Shown one piece after another: positions 1 to 8,655 of a stretch of DNA of 64,000 bases (the first letter of the stretch is position 1; the number at the start of each line of letters is the position of its first letter). The stretch is from an uncultured Bilophila sp. (GTDB lineage: Bacteria > Desulfobacterota > Desulfovibrionia > Desulfovibrionales > Desulfovibrionaceae). The DNA lies in NCBI GenBank assembly GCA_910585945.1, contig CAJUHZ010000009.1:1-64000 (forward strand), given 5' to 3'. Under the pieces are notes generated by a model, which was not told where the DNA came from, made no database searches, and saw only the letters and a program-made list of their open reading frames with translations. Position numbers and translations under genes: made by a program.

Positions 1-127
1 GCTGTTGACGGCGTGAAAGGCCGTTGTCCTGGGCCGACTAGACGATGGGGACGCGAAACGCCGTTAGCGGCGTGATTTGGTGACCTTAGTCAAAAGCCGG
101 AGGGCTGTCAACACTTTTCTTGTCCTG

Positions 128-1780
128 TCACTCATTTCTGTAAGCGCCGCCGGTGGAGGCCGAAGTCACCAGTTTGGCGTAGCGCCGCAGGAAAGGCGAA
201 GTCGTCGCCTTGTCTGGCCGGACGAAATGCGCGCGACGTTCCGCGAGTTCGCTTTCCGGAACCAGGAGTTCAAGCTTGCGTGCGGGGATATCAATGCGGA
301 TACGATCGCCGTCCTGTACAAGGCCGATAACGCCGCCGTCAGCAGCTTCGGGCGAAACATGGCCTATGGCCGCGCCGCGACTTCCGCCGCTGAAACGCCC
401 GTCGGTGATCAACGCCACATCCGCGCCAAGGCCCATGCCGACGATAGCCGAAGTGGGTGTGAGCATTTCCCTCATGCCCGGGCCGCCCCGCGGGCCTTCA
501 TAGCGAATCACCACGGCATCACCCTTGGTGATTTTTCCGCCAAGAATGGCTTCCACGCCCTCTTCCTCGCTGTTGAAAACGCGGGCTGTGACCTCGCGCG
601 CCATCATTTCCGGCGCAACAGCCGCCTGCTTTACCACAGCCCCTTCTGGCGCGAGGTTGCCGCGCAGAATGGCGATGCCGCCCTCGGGGGCATACGGCGC
701 ATCAGCCCGGATCACGTCGGAGTCAAGCACGGATACGCCTTTCAGGTTTTCTTCCATGCTTTTGCCGGTAACGGTGAGCACATCCCCGTACGCCAGTCCC
801 TTCTCCAGCAACGAGGCCATGACGGCCGGAACGCCGCCGGCCCGATCCAGATCTTCGATGTGCTGGCTCCCGGCCGGAGAAAGTTTGCAGATGTTCGGCG
901 TCTTGCGACTGATTTCATCAAATATGTCAAGCGAGAGGACAAGCCCCGCCTCACCAAAGACAGCGGGCAGATGCAACACGGTGTTGGAAGACCCGCCAAG
1001 GGCCATGTCCATGGCCACGGCGTTGTGGACAGCCCTCTCCGTCACGATATCGCGCGGGCGGATATTCTTCTCCAGCAGCGTCATGACCTGCATCCCGGCA
1101 TGCTTCGCGAGACGGATGCGGGCAGCGGAAACCGCGGGGACGGTGCCGTTGCCGGGCAGCGCCACGCCCATAGCCTCGCTCAGACAATTCATGGTGTTGG
1201 CCGTGTACATTCCAGAGCAGGAACCGCAACCGGGGCAGGCGCTTTCGGTAAGATCCTCAAGCTCCTCCTCCGTCATGGAACCGCTACGCACGCTTCCCAC
1301 GCCTTCAAACACCTTGATCAGGTCGCCGCCGTTCGCCCCGGCCAGCATGGGGCCGCCGCTCACGATGATGGAAGGAAGATTCAGCCGCAACATGGCCATA
1401 AGCATGCCGGGCACGGTCTTGTCGCAGTTGGGGATGAAGACCAGCCCGTCAAAGGGATGGGCCATGGCCATGATTTCCACGGAGTCCGCGATGATCTCCC
1501 GTGAAGGCAGGGAAAAACGCATCCCTTCATGATTCATGGCCAGCCCGTCGCACACCGCGATGGCGGGAAATTCCATCGGCGTGCCGCCGGCCATACGGAT
1601 GCCCGCTTTGACGGCTTCGGTAATCTTATTAAGATGTATATGACCTGGTACGACTTCATTGGCCGCGTTGACCACGCCGATAAGCGGCCGCCGCATTTCC
1701 TCCCGCGTCATTCCCAAAGCATACAGCAGTGAACGATGAGGGGCCTTTTCCAGTCCTTTGGTCATTTTCTGACTGCGCAT
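128..1780 (-). CDS. ilvD: Dihydroxy-acid dehydratase
   Basis: Converts 2,3-dihydroxy-isovalerate and 2,3-dihydroxy-3-methylvalerate to the 2-oxo acids of valine and isoleucine synthesis, using an Fe-S cluster in the cytoplasm. The 550 residues match the usual IlvD length. The family signatures are visible: NCDKTVPG near residue 118 and ACPGCGSCSGMYTANTMN near 181, which carry cluster cysteines, and GRFSGGSRGAAIGHVSPEAA in the C-terminal half. I chose the ATG at 1780 because a GAGGAAAG ribosome site precedes it and the protein then starts with the typical MRS-K-T-G-E-APHRSL; a longer open frame upstream has no family similarity. No other branched-chain gene lies beside it. Identity is secure. 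Confidence 0.97.
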   Translation of the reverse strand: MRSQKMTKGLEKAPHRSLLYALGMTREEMRRPLIGVVNAANEVVPGHIHLNKITEAVKAGIRMAGGTPMEFPAIAVCDGLAMNHEGMRFSLPSREIIADSVEIMAMAHPFDGLVFIPNCDKTVPGMLMAMLRLNLPSIIVSGGPMLAGANGGDLIKVFEGVGSVRSGSMTEEELEDLTESACPGCGSCSGMYTANTMNCLSEAMGVALPGNGTVPAVSAARIRLAKHAGMQVMTLLEKNIRPRDIVTERAVHNAVAMDMALGGSSNTVLHLPAVFGEAGLVLSLDIFDEISRKTPNICKLSPAGSQHIEDLDRAGGVPAVMASLLEKGLAYGDVLTVTGKSMEENLKGVSVLDSDVIRADAPYAPEGGIAILRGNLAPEGAVVKQAAVAPEMMAREVTARVFNSEEEGVEAILGGKITKGDAVVIRYEGPRGGPGMREMLTPTSAIVGMGLGADVALITDGRFSGGSRGAAIGHVSPEAADGGVIGLVQDGDRIRIDIPARKLELLVPESELAERRAHFVRPDKATTSPFLRRYAKLVTSASTGGAYRNE

Positions 1781-1879
1781 TCTTTCCTCACGAACGTATC
1801 GACGGTTGACGCATCCCCTCCCCCGACGCAACGCGCGGCCGCTGCAAACGAACCGCGCCAGGGCGCACGGAGGCGGCAT

Positions 1880-1960
1880 TTCAATACACTTTCACCCGAA
1901 CTTTTTTGCCTTGCCAATCGGAAAACTTTCAGGGTTTGCGGACGCGGCTTTCATGAAGCG
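1880..1960 (+). repeat. R1 repeat, degenerate partial copy
   Basis: This stretch in the ilvD/unknown-gene gap aligns by eye to the right half of the full R1 copy at 12766-12937: shared blocks are CAATACA, TTTTTGCCTTG, GGAAAAC and the GCGGACG-CG-TT-CATGA end. The left half and the terminal repeat are lost. It lies between two minus-strand genes. Confidence 0.55.
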
Positions 1961-1984
1961 CGAGCGGAGAAAGTTTCCGGGCGT

Positions 1985-2809
1985 TCAGTCGGCAATGCGC
2001 CCCTGCATCCAGATGAGGGCGTCGATCTCGTCCCCCGCTTTGGGCACATATCCGTCCTTGCAGACGCGAGCCGGCGCATACAGAGGGAAACGGAGCGGAT
2101 TGTCCGTATTGAGTCCAAATTCGACAATGAGCATGTAGACGGTTTCCGGCCCAATCGCGCCCTCTTCCACGCTCGTGATCGGCACGCGAACCTGATAGTC
2201 GCCGTAGGCATCGCCGGGCATGAGAATGCGCGATCCGGCAAGGGGCAGCGTCAATTGCGGCACGTCAAGGCGAGAGGAACCGGGGTGGGCTTCCAGCCAT
2301 TGCCGGGTGTACTCCTCGTACTGCGGCCCGGAGGAAATGGTCATTTCGTCAAGCAACGCGGGACGCACCCCGTAGGCCAGACCGGCCACAAGAAAGGTAT
2401 GCCGGACGCCGGGCGTGAGCGCGTCCCGATCCCGGAACAGGAAGGGCGTGTAGAACCAGAGCGCTTCCGCGCCCTCGTTGCGCGCGGCTCCCACTGTGCC
2501 TTCCGACTGATTTTCCCAGGGGTGCACGGCCTCGATCGTCATTTCATTGGGCAAGCCTTCCAGCAGGGGGTAGGATGAAATCGGCTTGAGACGTTCCCCC
2601 AGCCCTCCGCGCACCGTGACCCCGATACGCAGGCCGGCTTCCGCGGGCCAGCCCATGACCAGGGTTTCCAACCCCTCGTCGTTCTGCCGCCATGCCTCGC
2701 GCGTGCCGCCCTTGTCCAGAGTCAGCACGACAAGATTGGGAAGCTCGCGTTGCGGTTCCTTGAAAAGCGTCAGCCAAGCCTTGCCAAGTCCTTCAAAATG
2801 TGTGCGCAT
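1985..2809 (-). CDS. Conserved hypothetical protein
   Basis: Unrecognised 274-residue soluble protein. There is no signal peptide, membrane segment or cysteine cluster. It is acidic, with several proline/glycine-rich turns and alternating hydrophobic residues that suggest a mainly beta fold (for example LPNLVVLTLDKGG near the start and TVYMLIVEFGLNTDNPLRF near the end). The start at 2809 is preceded by AGGA at a normal distance; an in-frame extension upstream to 2932 is poor in family-like character. It is transcribed toward ilvD but separated by about 200 bp with an R1 remnant, so operon membership is doubtful. Codon use matches its neighbours. Confidence 0.75.
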   Translation of the reverse strand: MRTHFEGLGKAWLTLFKEPQRELPNLVVLTLDKGGTREAWRQNDEGLETLVMGWPAEAGLRIGVTVRGGLGERLKPISSYPLLEGLPNEMTIEAVHPWENQSEGTVGAARNEGAEALWFYTPFLFRDRDALTPGVRHTFLVAGLAYGVRPALLDEMTISSGPQYEEYTRQWLEAHPGSSRLDVPQLTLPLAGSRILMPGDAYGDYQVRVPITSVEEGAIGPETVYMLIVEFGLNTDNPLRFPLYAPARVCKDGYVPKAGDEIDALIWMQGRIAD

Positions 2810-3038
2810 CGACGCGATCCTGCGGGTTCGGGTGTCTGAGATTGGCGAAAAGCAAAGTGTACCCGCTTGACGCGCATCCGGCAAGCGGCGAAATGGGATC
2901 GCCCGGGGCAATCGCATGAATGTGGATAACATTCTGAAATAATTGATAAAAACCTTTCAGATTCAAAATAAAATATCTTTTTATTTCAAGTGGTTATCAT
3001 GGATCATCCGATTGCCCTGTGAGGCCGCCCCCTCGCCC

Positions 3039-3067
3039 TTGACAGGGCGCATGAAGTGGCATAAGGC
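3039..3067 (+). promoter_or_regulatory. Possible sigma-70 promoter of rpsB-tsf
   Basis: A consensus TTGACA at 3039-3044 is followed 15 bases later by CATAAG (3060-3065), a poor -10 match. It would give a leader of about 160 bases before rpsB. The -35 is perfect but the -10 is weak, so this is only a candidate. The AT-rich stretch at 2930-3000, between the divergent genes, is the other likely promoter zone. Confidence 0.3.
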
Positions 3068-3234
3068 TTTTCGGGTTTAAAGTGATTTTGTTTAGTTTGC
3101 ACACTCCGACAGCGGCCTGGGGTGCCCGCCCCCCTCTTGAGCGGGAGCGGAACGCGTCGTCCGGACGCGCCGTAGCGGGTAGAAGGGTCAGGGCCGGGGT
3201 GGAAGTCAACCCCTTTTCCGAAAGGAGCATTCTC

Positions 3235-4032
3235 ATGGCATACGTCAGCATGAAGCAGATGCTGGAAACAGGCGTGCATTTCGGTCACCAGACCCGCCGC
3301 TGGAACCCCAAGATGCGGCCGTTCATCTTCGGCGCGCGCAACGGCATCCATATCATTGACCTCCAGCAGACGGTCAAACTCTACCGCACCGCGCACGACA
3401 AGGTGGTGGAAACCGTGGCCAACGGAGGGCGCGTGCTCTTCATCGGCACCAAGCGCCAGGCGCAGGAAGCCGTGGCCGCCGAAGCGGGCCGGGCTGGCCA
3501 GTTCCATGTGACCAACCGCTGGATGGGCGGCACGCTCACCAACTTCGCCACCATTCAGAAAAGCATCGAGCGCCTGAAGAAGCTGGAAGGCATGTTCGCC
3601 GACGGCTCGGTCAACCGGTATCAGAAAAAGGAAGTGCTGACCCTCCAGCGCGAAATGGCCAAGCTGGAACTGACCCTTGGCGGCATCAAGGACATGGATC
3701 GCCTGCCCCAGCTCGCTTTCATCATCGATCCGCATCGTGAGGAAATCGCCGTGAAGGAATGCCGCAAGCTCGGCATCCCGATCGTGGCCGTCACCGACAC
3801 GAACTGCGATCCCGACGTGATCGACTACATCATCCCCGGCAATGACGACGCCATCCGCGCCATCAAGCTCTTTGTCACCGCCATGTCGGAAGCCTGCCTT
3901 GAAGGCGAAGCCATGCGCAAGGACGCGAAAAAAACCGACGCCGAGGAAGAACTGAAAAAGGCCGCCCAGGCCGAGGACAAGGCCCGCGAAACCCAGGCCG
4001 CCGCCGAACCGGCTGAAGACCGCGCCGAATAG
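3235..4032 (+). CDS. rpsB: 30S ribosomal protein S2
   Basis: Small-subunit ribosomal protein S2, needed to recruit S1 to the ribosome. The protein begins MAYVSMKQMLETGVHFGHQT and contains the family blocks RWNPKMRPFIFGARNGIHII, TNRWMGGTLTNF and PIVAVTDTNCDP. The 265 residues exceed the common 240 or so because of a C-terminal tail of about 35 residues rich in Lys, Glu and Ala, predicted to be helical. The start at 3235 has an AAAGGAG site eight bases upstream; the longer open frame from 3082 is non-conserved leader. tsf follows 30 bases later, the usual rpsB-tsf pair. Confidence 0.98.
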   Translation: MAYVSMKQMLETGVHFGHQTRRWNPKMRPFIFGARNGIHIIDLQQTVKLYRTAHDKVVETVANGGRVLFIGTKRQAQEAVAAEAGRAGQFHVTNRWMGGTLTNFATIQKSIERLKKLEGMFADGSVNRYQKKEVLTLQREMAKLELTLGGIKDMDRLPQLAFIIDPHREEIAVKECRKLGIPIVAVTDTNCDPDVIDYIIPGNDDAIRAIKLFVTAMSEACLEGEAMRKDAKKTDAEEELKKAAQAEDKARETQAAAEPAEDRAE

Positions 4033-4062
4033 CCCCGATCTGATCTCAAACGGAGAAAACAT

Positions 4063-4959
4063 ATGAGCATCACCGCTTCAGCTGTGAAAGAACTGCGCGA
4101 GAAGACCGGCGCGGGCATGATGGATTGCAAGAAGGCGCTTGAAGAAAACGCGGGCGATATGGAAAAGGCCATTGACTGGCTGCGCCAGAAGGGTCTGTCC
4201 AAGGCGGCGAAAAAAGCCGGGCGCGCCACTTCCGAGGGGCTTGTCGGCTGCCGCGCCGCTGACGGCGCGCAAAGCGCCGTGCTCGTGGAAGTGAAGTGCG
4301 AAACGGACTTTGTCTCCCGCGGCGACAAGTTCCAGGATTTTGTGAAGAACCTCGTCGCTCAGGTCGAAAAGGGATCCGCCTGCGATCTGGGCGCGGGCGA
4401 GAAGCTGCTTGACGAAGCCTATTTCGGTGACGCGTCGCGCACCGTGCGCGACGTGCTCAACGACGCCATCGCCACCATCGGTGAAAATATCGTCGTGGGC
4501 CGCTATGTGAAAATGGATGTGGCGTCCGGGGCGCACGGCATGATCGGGAGCTATCTGCACTCCAACGGCAAGATCGCCGTGCTCGTGGAACTCCATGCCG
4601 AAAGCGAAGCCGCGGCCGCTTCGGATGACTTCAAGGGGCTGGCCAAGAACATCGCCATGCAGATCGCGGCCACCTCTCCTCTTGGCGTCGCGCCGGACAG
4701 CCTGGACCCGGAACTGCTTGAACGCGAACGCGAAGTGTACCGGCAGAAAGCCCGTGAAGAAGGCAAGCCGGAAAACATCGTGGAAAAAATCGCCGAAGGC
4801 GCCGTCAAGAAATACTGCAAGGAAGTCTGTCTGCTTGAGCAGCCCTACATCCGTGACGACAAAACCACGGTGGGCGAGCTTGTCCGCGCTGTGAGCAAAA
4901 CGGCCGGAGCGGCCATTTCCGTCAGGCGCTTCGTGCGCATTCAGCTTGGAGCCGAATAA
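4063..4959 (+). CDS. tsf: Elongation factor Ts
   Basis: Guanine-nucleotide exchange factor that regenerates EF-Tu-GTP. The 298-residue length is typical. The N-terminal UBA-like region reads VKELREKTGAGMMDCKKAL, and the core motif KCETDFVSRGDKF near residue 80 contains the TDF segment that inserts between EF-Tu helices. The start at 4063 is preceded by CGGAGAAAAC. It is the second gene of the rpsB-tsf unit and is followed at once by a strong rho-independent terminator (4968-4993). Confidence 0.98.
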   Translation: MSITASAVKELREKTGAGMMDCKKALEENAGDMEKAIDWLRQKGLSKAAKKAGRATSEGLVGCRAADGAQSAVLVEVKCETDFVSRGDKFQDFVKNLVAQVEKGSACDLGAGEKLLDEAYFGDASRTVRDVLNDAIATIGENIVVGRYVKMDVASGAHGMIGSYLHSNGKIAVLVELHAESEAAAASDDFKGLAKNIAMQIAATSPLGVAPDSLDPELLEREREVYRQKAREEGKPENIVEKIAEGAVKKYCKEVCLLEQPYIRDDKTTVGELVRAVSKTAGAAISVRRFVRIQLGAE

Positions 4960-4967
4960 CCAGCCGG

Positions 4968-4993
4968 AGGGGGGCCTTTGCCCCCCTTTTTTT
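4968..4993 (+). terminator. Rho-independent terminator of rpsB-tsf
   Basis: A perfect 8-bp stem AGGGGGGC/GCCCCCCT (4968-4975 with 4980-4987) closes a CTTT loop and is followed by a T-tract to 4993. It begins eight bases after the tsf stop codon. Confidence 0.93.
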
Positions 4994-5008
4994 GGGCCTT
5001 TGGCGCTA

Positions 5009-5200
5009 CACGGTTGCCCTCCACCTGCGTCACAAAGCCTTTTTTCGGGCGGGCGCGTAGCACTGCCGTCCATGCCCGCAAGACGCGAAGACTCGTCCAA
5101 CGGGCACAGCCCTTCGGGTGGCCGCCGGTGGAAAAGCATATTCTTCCACAAAGAGTCTTTTTCCCTTGGCGAAGAACAAAATTTCTCGTAATGTCAACAG
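5009..5200 (+). repeat. R3 repeat, copy 1 (diverged)
   Basis: Shares with the R3 copies at 23761-23886 and 30936-31077 the outer CTAC-CGG, CCTCC-CCTGCGTCA, the left-arm A/T-rich block and the right end GGCG-AGAACAA-ATTTCTCG. It carries extra internal sequence, so it is longer. It fills the gap between the tsf terminator and the glycosyltransferase gene. Confidence 0.6.
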
Positions 5201-5205
5201 ACCTT

Positions 5206-5264
5206 GGGGTCAGACCTCATTACCGCGCCGTCCGGCGAACGACGATTGTTTTCCGGCCGGCAAG
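5206..5264 (+). repeat. R1 repeat, truncated copy
   Basis: Starts with the R1 terminal repeat GGGGTCAGACCTCAT (5206-5220) and continues into a shortened interior that keeps the TTTTCCGGCCGGCAAG block. It looks like an internal-deletion form of the 170-bp element and directly abuts the R3 copy. Confidence 0.55.
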
Positions 5265-5365
5265 AGGCGTCCCCTGTTTCAAAGATGAGATGCGCCGTCC
5301 GCCGGAGGGGACAAAGTATCCCGCGCGGGCATCCCTACCACGACAGACCATACGCAGGAGCCTGT

Positions 5366-6187
5366 ATGCGCGATCCTTGCAACACCCGGGCGGCTGGTTC
5401 GCGCATGAAGCCGACCATCGCCGGACTGGTTCTTACCTACAATGGGGAACGCCTGCTGAAGGAATGCCTCGCTTCGCTGGATTTCTGCGACGCCATCCTG
5501 GTGGTTGATTCCTGCAGCAAGGACGCCACCGTCTCCATTGCCGAAGCAGCCGGAGCCGTGGTGATCAAACGCGCCTGGGAAGGCCCGGCCGCGCAATTCC
5601 GCTTTGCTCTGGAGCACCTTGACGCGCATTTGCCCACGGACTGGATCGTCAGCCTCGATCAGGATGAAATCTGCACCGGACAACTTCGCGCGAACATCCT
5701 TGCCGCCACGGCTCAAGCGCCGGACTCTCTTGCCGGCTTCCGCATCCCCCGCCGCTCATGGTACTACGATCGCTTTCTCCTGCACAGCGGCTGGTATCCG
5801 GATCGCCTTTTGCGCTGCTTCCGACGCGGCCGCATGCGCGTGAGCGTGAGCGGCGCGCACTACTCCTTTCATCCCGAAGGCGACACCGCGGAGATCTCCG
5901 GGGACATCCTCCACTACCCCTACGAAAATTTCAGCCAGCATCTCGACAAAATCAATTCCTACGCGGAACAGGGCGCGGCGGATCTGCGCGCGCGCGGGCG
6001 CAAGGGCGGCATTTTGCGCGGGCTGGGGCACGGCATCGGCCGCTTTCTCCGCATTTATCTGTTCAAGGCCGGTTTTCTTGACGGCAGAGCCGGCTTCATC
6101 AATGCGCTCCACGGCGCGTTTTACGCCTTTTTGAAATACGTCCGTGTCGATCAAGGCTCCTGGGGAGTTCCCTTCGATCACCGCTAA
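5366..6187 (+). CDS. WaaE/KdtX-like family 2 glycosyltransferase
   Basis: Inverting GT2-family glycosyltransferase of the lipopolysaccharide-core type (WaaE/KdtX group), presumably adding a sugar to the inner core at the cytoplasmic face. The GT-A fold is clear: AGLVLTYNGERLLKECLASL at the N-terminus, VVDSCSKDATVSIAE for the nucleotide site, SLDQDEI for the metal-binding acidic motif, and the family-typical HSGWYPDRLLRCFRRG. The C-terminal helix region fits the same family. The ATG at 5366 has a strong AGGAG five bases upstream; ATG 5405, 13 codons later, is the alternative where similarity begins. It sits alone between repeats and pyrH, 18 bases before it, so it may share a transcript with pyrH-frr. 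The exact acceptor sugar is unknown. Confidence 0.88.
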   Translation: MRDPCNTRAAGSRMKPTIAGLVLTYNGERLLKECLASLDFCDAILVVDSCSKDATVSIAEAAGAVVIKRAWEGPAAQFRFALEHLDAHLPTDWIVSLDQDEICTGQLRANILAATAQAPDSLAGFRIPRRSWYYDRFLLHSGWYPDRLLRCFRRGRMRVSVSGAHYSFHPEGDTAEISGDILHYPYENFSQHLDKINSYAEQGAADLRARGRKGGILRGLGHGIGRFLRIYLFKAGFLDGRAGFINALHGAFYAFLKYVRVDQGSWGVPFDHR

Positions 6188-6205
6188 CCATCCGAGGAGA
6201 CGATC

Positions 6206-6922
6206 ATGCCTGAACTGAAATACCGCCGGGTTCTGCTCAAACTCAGCGGCGAAGCGTTGGCCGGCGACAAACAGATGGGGATTGACCCGCACACGGTTTC
6301 AAAGCTATGTGCGGAAATCGCCGACGTTGCGGACATGGGCCTTGAGCTTGCGCTCGTGATCGGCGGCGGCAATATTTTTCGCGGCCTTTCCGCCTCGGCC
6401 GAAGGGATGGATCGTTCCTCCGCCGATTACATGGGAATGCTCGCCACTGTCCTGAATGCCCTTGCCGTGCAGGACGCGCTGGAAAAATCCGGCCACCCGA
6501 CTCGCGTTCTCTCCGCCATCGCCATGCAGGAAGTCTGCGAACCGTATGTGCGCCGGCGGGCCATACGCCACCTGGAAAAGGGCCGGGTGGTCATCTGCGC
6601 GGCGGGAACCGGCAACCCCTATTTCACCACCGACACGGCCGCGGCCCTGCGGGGCATGGAACTCAAATGCGACGCCATCATTAAAGCCACCAAAGTCAAC
6701 GGCGTCTATGATAAAGATCCCATGAAGCATGAGGATGCCGTCATGTTCAAGCAACTGAGCTATGAAGAAACCCTGCGGCGGCGCCTCAAGGTCATGGATT
6801 CCACAGCCCTGACCCTGGCGCAGGAAAATCATGTGCCGGTCATCGTCTGCAATATGTTCAATGGAAGCATCAAACGCGTGATCCTCGGCGAAAACCCCGG
6901 AACCACGGTGCAAGGAGAATAG
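6206..6922 (+). CDS. pyrH: UMP kinase
   Basis: Phosphorylates UMP to UDP in pyrimidine nucleotide synthesis; a hexamer of the amino-acid-kinase fold. The 238 residues are full length. Visible motifs are RVLLKLSGEAL at the start, VIGGGNIFRG, the UMP-binding stretch near DRSSADYMGMLATV, and GTGNPYFTTDTAAALR. GAGGAG lies upstream of the ATG. One base separates its stop from frr, so the two are co-transcribed and probably translationally coupled. Confidence 0.98.
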   Translation: MPELKYRRVLLKLSGEALAGDKQMGIDPHTVSKLCAEIADVADMGLELALVIGGGNIFRGLSASAEGMDRSSADYMGMLATVLNALAVQDALEKSGHPTRVLSAIAMQEVCEPYVRRRAIRHLEKGRVVICAAGTGNPYFTTDTAAALRGMELKCDAIIKATKVNGVYDKDPMKHEDAVMFKQLSYEETLRRRLKVMDSTALTLAQENHVPVIVCNMFNGSIKRVILGENPGTTVQGE

Positions 6923-6923
6923 C

Positions 6924-7484
6924 ATGGACAGAGACAGCGTGTTGCTTGACGCTGAAGAACGGATGGAAAAAGCCCTTTCCTCGCTGGAACGGGAATTCGG
7001 CAAGCTGCGTACGGGACGCGCCTCCACAAGCCTTGTGGACGGCATCAAGGTGGATTATTACGGCACGCCCACGCCCATTGGGCAGCTTGCCTCCGTGGCC
7101 ACGCCCGACAGCCGCACCATCACCATTCAGCCCTGGGATCGGGGGGCGTTCAGCGGGGTGGAAAAGGCCATTCTCAAGTCGGATCTCGGCCTGACGCCGA
7201 TCAATGACGGCAAAATCATCCGCATTTCCATCCCCCCCCTGACCGAAGATCGCCGCAAGGAGCTGGTGAAAGTGGCGCGCAAATACGGGGAAGAAGCAAA
7301 AGTGGCCGTGCGCAACATCCGGCGAGACGGCAACGATCAGCTCAAAAAGCTGGAAAAGGACAAAACCATTTCCGAAGACGACCTCAAAAAAGCCACGGAC
7401 GAAATGCAGAAGCTCACCGACAGGTATGTCGCGCGCGTGGACGAACGCGGGCAAGGCAAGGAAAAGGAAATCATGGAACTCTAG
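6924..7484 (+). CDS. frr: Ribosome recycling factor
   Basis: Splits the post-termination ribosome together with EF-G. The 186-residue protein has the typical opening with a long helical domain I (EERMEKALSSLEREFGKLRTGRAS) and the domain II segment VDYYGTPTPIGQLASVATPD. AAGGAG inside the pyrH tail serves as its ribosome site. The stop codon TAG is the first point of contact with an R1 repeat, which starts on its last base. Confidence 0.98.
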   Translation: MDRDSVLLDAEERMEKALSSLEREFGKLRTGRASTSLVDGIKVDYYGTPTPIGQLASVATPDSRTITIQPWDRGAFSGVEKAILKSDLGLTPINDGKIIRISIPPLTEDRRKELVKVARKYGEEAKVAVRNIRRDGNDQLKKLEKDKTISEDDLKKATDEMQKLTDRYVARVDERGQGKEKEIMEL

Positions 7485-7652
7485 GCTCAGACCTCATTAT
7501 CCCGCCTGCTGCAAGGCCGCTTTTGCGTCGGGCGACGTTGCAAGGCGAACATTGGCTGCATGTTCAGGACAGCTTCGGCCACTGTTTGCCCTTGCCGGCC
7601 GGAAAACCCGGCTTTCGCACACGGCGTTGTAACGAGAAATGAGATCTGCCCC
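7484..7652 (+). repeat. R1 repeat, full copy with terminal inverted repeats
   Basis: Element of about 169 bp. The left end GCTCAGACCTCATT and the right end AATGAGATCTGCC are inverted copies of each other with few mismatches. The interior shares long blocks with 12766-12937 and 51387-51556, such as CCTGCTGCAA-GCCG, GGCG-CGTTGCAAGGC and CCGGCCGGAAA. It begins on the last base of the frr stop codon. Confidence 0.8.
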
Positions 7653-7690
7653 CGGGAGTCATTTCGCATGGTTTCTCCCGCTTGCAAGAC

Positions 7691-7875
7691 AATCCCCGCA
7701 TGCTCATGCGCGGATTATCCTGCAGGATCGTTCGTGGAAAGCGGCACGGATGCGGAGCGGATTCGCCTTGAGACGTTCCAGAAGTCATTTCATGATGAAT
7801 CATGAAACGACTCTTGCCGCCGAAGGTGATTCCGGCGTTGCGCGAAAAGCGCCGTGAATGAGCCGGAAACCATTT
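7691..7875. repeat. R2 repeat, composite of two partial copies
   Basis: From 7692 an imperfect 12-bp hairpin (AATCCCCGCATG / CATGCGCGGATT) is followed by GCAGGATCGTTCGTG, the same arrangement as at 54643-54692, on the plus strand. From 7781 the H5 palindrome (GTCATTTCAT / ATGAAACGAC) begins a second, minus-oriented R2 part that continues through GCGCGAAAAGCGC to about 7875. The whole 420-base frr-uppS gap is therefore repeat DNA. Confidence 0.65.
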
Positions 7876-7905
7876 TACACAAGCACCCTTGCCCCAGAGC
7901 GTCCC

Positions 7906-8655
7906 ATGTCCACAGCCATTCCGGAAAACGGGCCGTCCGGCTCCCTGCCAGCGCATATCGCCGTCATCATGGACGGCAACGGCCGCTGGGCGCAACAGCG
8001 CGGCCTGTCGCGCGGGGAGGGGCACAAGGCCGGCGTGCGCGCCGCCAGGGCCATTGTCACCGAATGCCGGACCATCGGCATCAGACACCTTACCCTGTAT
8101 ACCTTTTCCAGAGAAAACTGGGCCAGACCCAGGGACGAAATCGCCCTGCTCTTCCAGCTTCTTGCGCGCTTTCTTGGCGAAGAGTTGCCGTCCATGGAAA
8201 AAAACGGCATCCGCCTGCGCGTGTTCGGGGAAACAGGCGAACTCCCCCTGGCCGCGCGCACGGCGCTCAAGCACGCCATGAACCGCACGCGGGATCGGGC
8301 CGACATGACGGTAAACCTCGCCCTGAACTATTCGGGGCGCGAAGAAATCCTCCGTGCCGCGCGCGCGGCCCTGGCCAGCGGCATCCGGCCAGAGGAGCTG
8401 ACGGAGCAAAGCTTTCGCGCCGGGCTGTACTCGTTCGACCAGCCGGACCCGGATCTGATCATCCGTACCAGCGGCGAATGCCGCCTCAGCAATTACCTGC
8501 TGTTCCAGAGCGCGTACAGCGAACTGTACTTTACGGACGTTCTCTGGCCCGACTTCACGCCTGACGAACTCCACAAGGCGTTGCGGGAGTATGCCGGGCG
8601 CAACCGCCGCTTCGGCCTCACGCAGGAACAAATCAGCGAACAGGAACACATATGA
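7906..8655 (+). CDS. uppS: Undecaprenyl diphosphate synthase (isoprenyl transferase)
   Basis: Cis-prenyltransferase that makes the C55 lipid carrier for peptidoglycan and surface glycans. Family motifs are HIAVIMDGNGRWAQQRG with the catalytic Asp, YTFSRENWARP, and LIIRTSGECRLSNYLLFQ. From 7906 it is 249 residues, the usual size. An in-frame ATG at 7858 would add 16 residues, but that ATG lies within an R2 repeat and has no ribosome site, so I prefer 7906 although its own site is weak. The stop overlaps the cdsA start (ATGA), opening the uppS-cdsA-dxr-rseP-tsaB run. Confidence 0.95.
   Translation: MSTAIPENGPSGSLPAHIAVIMDGNGRWAQQRGLSRGEGHKAGVRAARAIVTECRTIGIRHLTLYTFSRENWARPRDEIALLFQLLARFLGEELPSMEKNGIRLRVFGETGELPLAARTALKHAMNRTRDRADMTVNLALNYSGREEILRAARAALASGIRPEELTEQSFRAGLYSFDQPDPDLIIRTSGECRLSNYLLFQSAYSELYFTDVLWPDFTPDELHKALREYAGRNRRFGLTQEQISEQEHI

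Noticed and set aside
1..127. Possible terminator of ilvD at 58-73 (ACGCCG/CGGCGT stem)
   Set aside because: The stem is only six base pairs and is not followed by a real T-tract on the minus strand.
77..1504. 475-residue open frame on the plus strand across ilvD
   Set aside because: It is the antisense shadow of ilvD, rich in His/Arg/Gly as expected from GC-rich complement, with no family motif or ribosome site.
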